Below are positions 1-5,772 of a DNA stretch of 12,864 nucleotides, piece after piece (the first letter of the stretch is position 1; each line of letters starts with the position of its first letter). The position numbers and the translations under genes were made by a program. The notes under the pieces are model-generated. The model was not told the DNA's origin. It was given only the letters and a program-made list of their open reading frames with translations, and did not search any database. This DNA is from JBOGGN01 sp050744165. GTDB lineage: Bacteria > Actinomycetota > Acidimicrobiia > Acidimicrobiales > Palsa-688. The stretch lies in NCBI GenBank assembly GCA_050744165.1, contig JBOGGN010000247.1, positions 1 to 12,864 on the forward strand. The letters run 5' to 3'.

Positions 1-683
1 CCCAGCTGCCAGGCCAGCTCACCCAACAGCGTCCCGACCTCGGTGCCGTCGGCCATGGCCCGCGCCTGGCCGGGCGGGATGCGGGTGCCCACCAAGACGG
101 CGCGGCCACCACGGGCAGCGACGCGACGCCGGCGTCGTGGACCAGCTCGGCCACTTCCTGGGGGAAGCGGTCCAGCGACGTCCCCGAGGACAGGTGGTAC
201 AAGGCGATCATCGAGTGGGTCTTGCCGCCGCCCAAACTGGTCTGCAGGTCCACGATCGGCGGCGACCCACCCCCGCAGACCCGGTCGACCGCCTCGCCCA
301 ACAGCTGGCGGAGGCCCGCGGTCAGGAACGTCCGCCTCGACCGGGTCGCGGTACTCGGCCGCGCCCTCACCGACCCACACCTGATGCAGGTCGGCCGCGA
401 ACTCCGCCAACGAATAACGGCCCCGGGCCACGTCGTCGTGGGGGACGATCACCTCCCGCCACGGCTTCAAACCGGCGGCCGGTTGGCCGACGACCGCCTC
501 GGCGGCGGGTGTGGCCTTGCGGGCCTGCGCCTCGAACTTGGCCCGCATCAGCTCTTCCTTGGCCCGTCCCACCTCCGGCGCCTGGCGAGCGTCGACGGCC
601 ACCAAGAGCCGCTCGATGGAGTCGAGGGCCCGGTAGGCGTCGTCGGCGCTGAAGGCGTCGTTGTGGGCCCACTTGTTGCGCAC
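1..683 (-). pseudogene. DUF499 (COG1483) ATPase, 5' truncated and frameshifted, running off the left edge
   Basis: Three successive minus-strand frames read as one DUF499/Swt1-type protein. Positions 683 to about 336 give the end of the N-terminal Swt1/HEPN-like domain (VRNKWAHNDAFSADDAYRAL) and the LKPWREVIVPHDDV segment. From about 334 a second frame gives RTFLTAGLRQLLGEAVDRV and the P-loop DLQTSLGGGKTHSMIALYHL. From about 106 a third frame gives AVLVGTRIPPGQARAM and GTLLGELAWQLG, leaving the window. The first roughly 90 residues expected for the family are absent: coding begins abruptly at VRNKW, fused out of frame behind the PIN gene. The shift near 335 looks like a small deletion; the one near 104 is repaired by one extra base. 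DUF499 proteins are large AAA+ ATPases that co-occur with DUF1156 methylases in defence islands; their biochemical role is poorly defined. The family match rests on motif recognition, not a search. Confidence 0.72.
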
Positions 684-1114
684 TCCACACCCCCGACGTC
701 GTGGCCCGCCATGAGGCCCCGAAGGCGGTCGCGCTCCACCAGGATGGCGACGTCACCGCCGCCGAGCAGGTGGTTGCCGGCGAGATCGACGAACGCCTGG
801 TGCGTCGAGTCACCGTCGCACCAGGCGGTGAGGAACTCGGCGTCCCACGTTGACGGCAGGACCCGCCACGCCGAATCGCCGGCCACCGCAAGGCGCACCA
901 GACCGACCAGTCCCGCGGCCGCCTTCCGGCGGTCGCCGCCGGCGTGCTCGGTGTGGTTGCCCGTCTCGATGATCGACGGGGGCGGGATGACGAAGCGCTG
1001 TCCCTCCCGCTCCCGGCGGGCCAGCTCCGCTTTGACCTCGCCCGCCCGGCTGTGCATGCCCGGCACTTCGAGCAGCTCGCACAGCACCGAGGTGTCGACC
1101 ATGGTCACGATCAC
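548..1114 (-). CDS. PIN-domain ribonuclease-like protein, partner of the upstream ATPase; C-terminus replaced
   Basis: The protein opens with MIVTMVDTSVLCELLEVPG, the first PIN strand with D7. It continues with E50 (PSIIETGNH), D110 (FVDLAGN) and D121 (GGGDVAILVERD), matching the four acidic metal ligands of PIN/VapC-like nucleases. PIN proteins are Mg/Mn-dependent, mostly RNases acting in the cytoplasm. The start ATG at 1114 overlaps the ATPase stop as ATGA, so translation is probably coupled. Residues 1 to about 144 look authentic. The last 44 or so, rich in T, P, S and R, are an out-of-frame reading of DUF499 sequence, so the native C-terminal strand is probably lost. All four acidic residues lie before the break, so activity is possible but unproven. 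The length of about 144 authentic residues suits a single PIN domain. No antitoxin-like small gene is adjacent; the ATPase is the likely controller (inference). Confidence 0.72.
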   Translation of the reverse strand: MIVTMVDTSVLCELLEVPGMHSRAGEVKAELARREREGQRFVIPPPSIIETGNHTEHAGGDRRKAAAGLVGLVRLAVAGDSAWRVLPSTWDAEFLTAWCDGDSTHQAFVDLAGNHLLGGGDVAILVERDRLRGLMAGHDVGGVECATSGPTTTPSAPTTPTGPSTPSSGSWWPSTLARRRRWDGPRKS

Positions 1115-2400
1115 CCCGACCGGCCCCGCAGGACCTCATCCAACGCGTCGGCCGCCGACACCGGTGACCCGTCGTGGCGGTGGATGGCGTCGGCCACCGC
1201 CGCCCGCCCGAGGCTGCCCTGGAGGACCACATCGAGGTAGCCGGGCATGTCGACCAGCCGGGTGAGCGTGGAGCGACCCTCGGCGTCGCGCTCGCAGACC
1301 ACCACGCCGCGGTGCTGTTCACCGGTGAACGCGTCCAGCAGCGCCGGGCTGTGCGCCGTCGCCAGCGCCCGCACCCGCCGGCGGGCCACCTCCTCGCGGA
1401 TCAACTCCACCAAGACCGCCGCCTGGGAGGCGTGCAGGCCGTTCTCCAACTCCTCGATCACCAGCGTCGTCTGGCCGCTGGGCTCGTCGGGGTCGGCGGC
1501 CTGGGCCGGGGGCGCCTCCAGCAACGCCACCAGGATCGCCAGGAACCGAAGCGACCCGTCCGACATCATCCGGGCCGCCACCCGCTGCTCGTGGCCGGCG
1601 AAGCGCTCCACCAGCGTCAGCATCACGTCGTCCAGTTCGCTGCGGGACAGCTCGACGCCGGTGACCGGCTGCTCGTTCAGCCGGTTCATGGCCTGGCTGA
1701 TCCGGGCCGCGGTGTCGGGGCGATCGAGCAGCGCCCCGACGACCGCCGAAAGGTTCTCGGCGTTGCGGCGCAGGCGGGTGTCGCCCGCCCGCACGTACTG
1801 GCGGAGGCGCTCGGGGACCGGGTCTAGCACGAACACCCCTCGCAGGGCCGCCAGGATCTGGTCGGCGCCACGGTGCACCGCCCGCCCTGCGGTGGTCGCC
1901 GGGACCCGGCCCAGCACCTGGGTCAGCATCAGCCGGCTGGACCGGAACCGGAGCCGCTCGGTGGCACCGCTCGGCTCGGTCCAGGTGGCCTGCAGGTCAT
2001 TGGAGTCGGGAAAAAGGGCGCTCTCCAGGACAGGCTGCTCGTGGCCAGTTGAGATTTGCTCCTGCACGACACGGACCTCGGGTTCGGTCTGGACCACCAC
2101 GTCGAAGCCGACCTGCTCGCCGCCGGAGCGCACCGTGCAGCCCAACGAGAACGACGACTCGCCGAGCGGGGCGCATCCCGCGGCGCCGCCCCGGACCGCC
2201 GGGCCGTCCCGCCCGCCGTCAAGGGCGTCGCGGACGTCACCCTCGGCCATCCTGGCCAGCGCCCTGAGACCGTCGAGCGCGTTGGACTTGCCGCTGCCGT
2301 TGCGCCCGATCAGCAGCGTGAGCTCTTCCAGCGGCAGCGCCGCGCCCACAAAGCTCTTGAAGGCGGTGAGCCGCACCTCCTCGATATACGACGGCTCCAT
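1111..2400 (-). CDS. ABC-type AAA ATPase (AAA_15/AAA_21-like, OLD/AriA-like without TOPRIM)
   Basis: A 429-residue cytoplasmic ATPase. Walker A is GRNGSGKS (32-39), placed after an IEEVRLTAFKSF strand as in RecF/OLD-type ATPases. An ABC-like signature SDGSLR lies at 280-285, Walker B with catalytic glutamates at LVIEELENGLH (313-323), and the switch histidine at H350 (TAHSPALLD). There is no C-terminal TOPRIM domain, so this is not a complete OLD nuclease. Stand-alone ATPases of this kind pair with a separately encoded effector in several anti-phage systems (for example AriA in PARIS); here the partner is the PIN protein with the ATGA overlap. The ATG at 2400 follows GAGG four bases upstream; an in-frame TGA at 2409-2407 prevents extension. 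The frame is fully open with no damage, in contrast to its neighbours. Role in sensing infection and holding or releasing the nuclease is inference. Confidence 0.85.
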   Translation of the reverse strand: MEPSYIEEVRLTAFKSFVGAALPLEELTLLIGRNGSGKSNALDGLRALARMAEGDVRDALDGGRDGPAVRGGAAGCAPLGESSFSLGCTVRSGGEQVGFDVVVQTEPEVRVVQEQISTGHEQPVLESALFPDSNDLQATWTEPSGATERLRFRSSRLMLTQVLGRVPATTAGRAVHRGADQILAALRGVFVLDPVPERLRQYVRAGDTRLRRNAENLSAVVGALLDRPDTAARISQAMNRLNEQPVTGVELSRSELDDVMLTLVERFAGHEQRVAARMMSDGSLRFLAILVALLEAPPAQAADPDEPSGQTTLVIEELENGLHASQAAVLVELIREEVARRRVRALATAHSPALLDAFTGEQHRGVVVCERDAEGRSTLTRLVDMPGYLDVVLQGSLGRAAVADAIHRHDGSPVSAADALDEVLRGRSG

Positions 2401-2406
2401 GACGCC

Positions 2407-2442
2407 TCAAGCCTCCCGGCCGCCGGCGCGGTCCCGGCTCAT
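2407..2442 (-). other. 11-codon ORF overlapping the methylase stop, in frame with the ATPase
   Basis: An ATG at 2442 overlaps the DUF1156 stop as ATGA. It reads eleven codons (MSRDRAGGREA) to a TGA, and two codons later the ATPase ATG follows in the same frame. Either the ATPase once began at 2442 and now reinitiates after a nonsense change, or this is a chance ORF or coupling leader. The sequence cannot decide. Confidence 0.35.
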
Positions 2443-3569
2443 CGTGCGGCCCCTCCGTCAAGTAGCGAAGTGTGCTGCGCCGGTGCCACCGACGTCTCCG
2501 CCGGCCGTTCGGCCACCTTGGCGAGCTGGGTCCATGACGTGACGAGCGACTCGTAGTCCAGCGCCTCGGCCGGGCGGCGACTGGCCGACGCCTGCGCCAA
2601 CCAGTACGCCAGGTTGCGGGCGTCGTCCGCCCAACGACGGCATTCACGCCGCAGCTCGCCGGCCGCCTGCTCGCCGCCACCGGTGGTCAACCGCTTCACC
2701 AGGTGCTGCGTGACCTCCCACACCGTCACGTGCCGGTCAGCCGCGGGCGACCAATCGGAGGGCATCGCGTCGCGGGGAACGAGCATCACCTTGCCCGCCC
2801 GTGCCCGAGCCACTCCCGCCCGCTCGAGGCTCTCCACCGATGTAACGACCGTCCTGCAGATCTTTTCGGCGTCGTCAGAAGACCCAGGACCGAAACCACG
2901 GTCGCGGACCACAGCATCGGCCAACGAGTCTCGGGGTCCAAGTCCCCGACGAACTCGTCGAGCACCTCGGACTGCACCTGGGTGATCAGCTCCAGCGCTG
3001 AATGCACCGACATCGCCTGGCCCGACGGCTCGATCACCCGTGCGAACCGAGAAAAGATCGCCATGCCCGGGCCGATCGTCGCCTCGCCCAGGTCGATCGT
3101 CGAAATGGCACCCTCCTGCAAGTTGCGAATCGTCTTAGGCAATTCGGCCCGCAGGGCGCCCATGAACCCCTGCCGGTCTGTCGGCCGGGCGGCCGCCACC
3201 TGGGGCCGACACACCATCACGACATACGACGCGAGGGCATTCGCCCCCTGCCCGATCTGCTTCGTCGAATTCGCTGCCCACAGTGGCCAGGTCCCGACAA
3301 TCGTCAGGTTAGCGGCCAGGATTGGTGACAGCATGGCATCCCACGCGGTCGATGCCCCACCACCGTCTTCTGAATCCTCCTGTCGATGGGCGTAAACCAC
3401 CAGCATGGGCACGTCCACGTCGGCGCCCTCCGCCAAGTTACGAAATGTCTCAGTGAACCCTGAACAAAATAGTCGGTTGCCCTGTCGAACTTCCCACCAT
3501 GGCGATAGGGCGCCGCGATCAATTCGTCGGAGTTTTGCGTGCGACGGTCGCAAACAAATCCTTGTGCAC
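2439..3569 (-). pseudogene. DUF1156 (COG1743) adenine-specific DNA methylase, N-terminally truncated and frameshifted
   Basis: The C-terminal roughly 375 residues of a DUF1156 methylase are spread over several minus-strand frames. They read HKDLFATVA (about 3566-3541), NSDELIAAPYRHGGKFDRA to DYFVQG (3534 to about 3460), FTETFRNLAEGADVDVPM through TWPLW, GQGANALASYVVMVCRP, GPGMAIFSRFARVIEPSG and MSVHSALELITQV (to about 2922), then FGPGSSDDAEKI, ARAGKVMLVPRDAMPSDW and TVWEVTQHLVKRL to the stop at 2439. DUF1156 proteins are usually over 900 residues with a Zn-ribbon and an N6-adenine methylase core; catalytic N-terminal parts are missing here, so this copy cannot methylate. Coding begins just past the integrase stop at 3611, suggesting a deletion ended there. 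The shifts near 3541, 3458 and 2921 are each repaired by one added base. Family assignment is by recognised C-terminal motifs. Confidence 0.75.
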
Positions 3570-3610
3570 AGGGCCGTGGACGGTCAGGAACAATGTGCAA
3601 AAGCCTCTCT

Positions 3611-5299
3611 TCAGTCCGCCGAGTTGGCTGCGCTCCGTCCGCGAGCAGACCCGGACGGTGCATGCACGACCTTCCCGAGATGGTCGGCCGCCTTGCGGTC
3701 CGACGACTCGCGTGATTTGGAGTAGTGCCGCGCCAGAACTTGGGGACCGTGGCCCTGTCGCTGGGCGACCATGCCGATATTGAACCCAGCGTCAAGGAGC
3801 TCACTGGAGGTGAACTTGCGCAGCCCGAGGATCGATCCGTCGAACACTTCCTTGCCCAAGCCGGCGGCCGCGGCCTGTTCGCGGCGCGTGGCGGCCGCAA
3901 CCGCGAGAGAAACCCAACGCTCGCTCCGGTGCAGCTGCAGCGCAATCTCCCGATACGACATCCCGCCTCCGGGATCGGGACCGGTCTTGCCCGGCCGGCG
4001 GGGACGGGCGGGGGAGCGCCGCAGCCGCAGGGCCTCGTCTTCCAGTTCGACGGTGCCCGGCCTCTTGTCCTCGATGCCCAGGTGACCTTTGAGAACGGCC
4101 ACCCGTTCGGTCACGTGGTCGGGGGACATCGACACGGCGCCGTCGGCGACGAGTGTGAACAAGAAGGGATCCGCGCACATGGCGATTCCCTCCGCCCGGG
4201 CACGTTCGTCTTGCTGCTCGCAGACCCGGGCGAGCATTGCCACGGTCTCGGGATCGACGTGGAAGGTCCGTACCCGGTGGGTCTTCGTGCCTTTCACCTT
4301 TTTGGACTCACTGATGGCGGTGTCGACGGTGACCTTGTAACGGGTCCAGTCGACCCGGGACCGCCGAATGCCTACAAGTTCGCCCCTGCGCATGCCGGTG
4401 ACGGCAGCCAACATGAGCAGGGGTGCAACATCGGGCACGACCTCGACCGCAGTCGACAGCAAGAGCGTGAGCTGCCCGACCTCCGGTGGTGTCCGCTCTT
4501 TGGACACCTGGGTGCTGGTCGGCAGCTCGAACTCGGCCATGGGGTCGCGGAGGGTCATTCCCCGGCGCTTGGCCCAGCGAAAGAACGGCTGATAGAGGCT
4601 CTTGGCCTGGTTGAGCCGGGACCGGCTGAGGCCGGCTGCTCGCATGGCCCCGAAAAGGCGGTCCATCGTCGCCGAGTCAACACGGCTCAACCGCATGGAA
4701 CCGATTGTTGGCGAGAACCACCGGCGATGCAGTCTGCGGTAGTCGTTCACTGTCTTCTCGGCGCGTCCCTTTTCAACGGTGAGATGCTCGGTGAGGAACT
4801 GGTCCAGCGCCTGGTCGACGGTCAGGTCGCGGGTGGTCCGGTCAGCGGGCAGCTGCGAGCGGCCGACCTCTTCGCGGAACGCTCGCAGCAAGGCGGCAGC
4901 CTCCGTCTCGGTATCGGCGGTCACCGTCCGGGTCAGGGTGCGCACTCGGCCGTCGTTCCAGCGGCCGGCGGTGACCCGAAGCTCCCAGGAGCCCGGTCGG
5001 ACCGCCCGCAGCGACCCCGTGCCCTTGCGCCCTCGGGTCGATGACCGGCGGGCAGACACGGCGCTCATGTCCAACGAGAGGTGGGCCAACTCGACGCACG
5101 CAGGCTCGTCCGGGCAGCCATTTATGCGAGCCATTTCAGGCAACGCGCCATGCGCTAATTCCCACAAGGCGCGACGCACCGTCGTGAGCTTGCCGCCGAT
5201 CCGGATTTGCCCGACGCCAGCGGCGTCCCGGGCACCATCCCAGAGCCGGTGTCCCCCAGACGGGGTCACCCTGCGATCGATCCGGGCCGACAGGTCCAT
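3611..5299 (-). CDS. Tyrosine recombinase (integrase) with HNH-like N-terminal segment and helix-turn-helix insertion
   Basis: A 562-residue site-specific recombinase, probably responsible for integrating the island at tRNA-Lys. The catalytic domain shows R304 (TGMRRGEL), K339 (VKGTKTHR), R494 (LGLRKFTSSELLDAG), H517 (RQGHGPQV) and Y526 (LARHYSKS). The first histidine of the usual HxLR box is replaced (L491). The core-binding domain is about 158-260 and an arm-binding-like segment about 92-145. Two additions lengthen it beyond the common 350-420 residues. Residues 1-77 resemble a degenerate HNH/zinc-finger unit (WELAHGALP, then CPDEPACVELAHLSL). Residues 420-480, between the K and second R boxes, contain MSYREIALQLHRSERWVSLA, helix-turn-helix in form. 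No Shine-Dalgarno is evident before the ATG at 5299; the repeat array sits directly upstream and may bind the enzyme or its regulator. The gene is intact. Confidence 0.9.
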   Translation of the reverse strand: MDLSARIDRRVTPSGGHRLWDGARDAAGVGQIRIGGKLTTVRRALWELAHGALPEMARINGCPDEPACVELAHLSLDMSAVSARRSSTRGRKGTGSLRAVRPGSWELRVTAGRWNDGRVRTLTRTVTADTETEAAALLRAFREEVGRSQLPADRTTRDLTVDQALDQFLTEHLTVEKGRAEKTVNDYRRLHRRWFSPTIGSMRLSRVDSATMDRLFGAMRAAGLSRSRLNQAKSLYQPFFRWAKRRGMTLRDPMAEFELPTSTQVSKERTPPEVGQLTLLLSTAVEVVPDVAPLLMLAAVTGMRRGELVGIRRSRVDWTRYKVTVDTAISESKKVKGTKTHRVRTFHVDPETVAMLARVCEQQDERARAEGIAMCADPFLFTLVADGAVSMSPDHVTERVAVLKGHLGIEDKRPGTVELEDEALRLRRSPARPRRPGKTGPDPGGGMSYREIALQLHRSERWVSLAVAAATRREQAAAAGLGKEVFDGSILGLRKFTSSELLDAGFNIGMVAQRQGHGPQVLARHYSKSRESSDRKAADHLGKVVHAPSGSARGRSAANSAD

Positions 5300-5302
5300 G
5301 AC

Positions 5303-5377
5303 AAAAAGTCTAGTGGGAAGTCTAGTGGAAGTCTAGTGGGGGAGGAGACTGCGAGTGTGCGAGCCACTAGACTTTTT
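5303..5377. repeat. Array of three direct and one inverted AAGTCTAGTGG repeats upstream of the integrase
   Basis: AAGTCTAGTGG occurs at 5306-5316, 5318-5328 and 5329-5339, spaced 12 and 11 bases, about one helical turn. A reverse-complement copy lies at 5364-5374. The outer pair extends to a perfect 14-base inverted repeat: AAAAAGTCTAGTGG at 5303-5316 against CCACTAGACTTTTT at 5364-5377. Its position between integrase start and tRNA-Lys is that of arm-type integrase or excisionase sites in a phage-like attachment region, or of an autoregulatory operator. The first copy lies four bases before the integrase start codon. Confidence 0.85.
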
Positions 5378-5412
5378 CAAGCGACCTTACGAGGCGCTGA
5401 CCTGCATCTTTG

Positions 5413-5487
5413 TGGTGCGCCCCGTGGGATTTGAACCCACAACCTGCGGATTAAGAGTCCGTTGCTCTGCCGTTGAGCTAGAGGCGC
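5413..5487 (-). tRNA. tRNA-Lys (anticodon CTT)
   Basis: The minus strand folds as a standard cloverleaf: acceptor GCGCCTC/GGGGCGC, D-arm GCTC/GAGC, anticodon loop CTCTTAA giving anticodon CTT, T-arm GTGGG-TTCAAAT-CCCAC, discriminator A and encoded CCA at 5415-5413. The anticodon stem has one A-C mismatch at its base (ACGGA against TCCGC). Its 3' end faces the integrase, so it is the likely attachment site of the island. Confidence 0.95.
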
Positions 5488-5525
5488 GTGCTTGGTGTAG
5501 GAGACGACGGTAACCGCCGCTCCAG

Positions 5526-5600
5526 GGTGACCGAGGGGACTTGAACCCCCGACCTCCAGGGCCACAACCTGGCGCTCTAACCAACTGAGCTACGGCCACC
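5526..5600 (-). tRNA. tRNA-His (anticodon GTG)
   Basis: Minus-strand cloverleaf with acceptor GTGGCCG/CGGTCAC preceded by the extra G-1 typical of tRNA-His, anticodon stem CCAGG/CCTGG with loop TTGTGGC giving GTG, and T-arm GGGGG-TTCAAGT-CCCCT. Discriminator is C at 5526; CCA is not encoded. It lies 38 bases upstream of tRNA-Lys on the same strand, so the two may be cotranscribed. Confidence 0.95.
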
Positions 5601-5662
5601 ATGGGACGCACCAGCATGCCACGCGGGCCCGGTGTGCCGGCCAGCCAATACTCGTGGCTGCG

Positions 5663-5698
5663 CCCGCCCAGCCCGCCCAGCCCGTCCAGCCCGTCCGC
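5663..5698. repeat. Imperfect 9-base tandem repeat
   Basis: About four copies of the unit CCCGCCCAG (5663, 5672), drifting to CCCGTCCAG (5681) and CCCGTCCG (5690), sit between tRNA-His and the hpd terminator hairpin. Noncoding; probably slippage-generated. Confidence 0.7.
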
Positions 5699-5703
5699 CC
5701 GCA

Positions 5704-5739
5704 CTGCCGGCCGCTGCCCCCCCGAGCAGCGGCCGGCAG
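5704..5739 (-). terminator. Strong stem-loop downstream of hpd
   Basis: CTGCCGGCCGCTGC (5704-5717) and GCAGCGGCCGGCAG (5726-5739) form a perfect 14-base-pair stem with an eight-base loop, 33 bases beyond the hpd stop codon. There is no clear U-tract on the minus strand, as is common for terminators in high-GC actinobacteria. It probably ends the hpd operon transcript before the tRNA genes. Confidence 0.75.
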
Positions 5740-5772
5740 GCGTCCCGTGCCAGCGCCTGAGATCGATGAGAT

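Larger units (their letters stand above)
1..5440. mobile_element. tRNA-Lys-associated integrated island carrying defence-type genes (left end outside window)
   Basis: A tyrosine integrase lies at the 3' side of a tRNA-Lys gene, with an array of short repeats between them. This is the usual layout of tRNA-targeted genomic islands. Inboard of the integrase are DUF1156 methylase, AAA ATPase, PIN nuclease and DUF499 genes, all on the minus strand, of a type found in defence islands. The right boundary is inferred to fall in the 3' half of tRNA-Lys (5413-5440). The other attachment site should be a copy of that tRNA segment left of position 1, which cannot be seen here. Element class (integrative element, prophage remnant or conjugative element) is undetermined because no other mobility genes are visible. 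Confidence 0.5.

Noticed and set aside
1111..2400. Complete OLD-family or Gabija GajA nuclease
   Set aside because: The protein ends soon after the switch histidine region with no TOPRIM domain, and no UvrD-like GajB is adjacent.
1247..2542. A 431-codon plus-strand open frame opposite the ATPase
   Set aside because: It is an antisense shadow of a gene with clear Walker motifs; its product is low-complexity S, R, P and T.
3725..5044. A 439-codon plus-strand open frame opposite the integrase
   Set aside because: Antisense to a gene with all major catalytic motifs; typical of high-GC shadows, with no domain.
5303..5377. CRISPR array
   Set aside because: Repeats are 11 bases with almost no spacers and one copy is inverted; this fits protein-binding sites and no cas genes are present.
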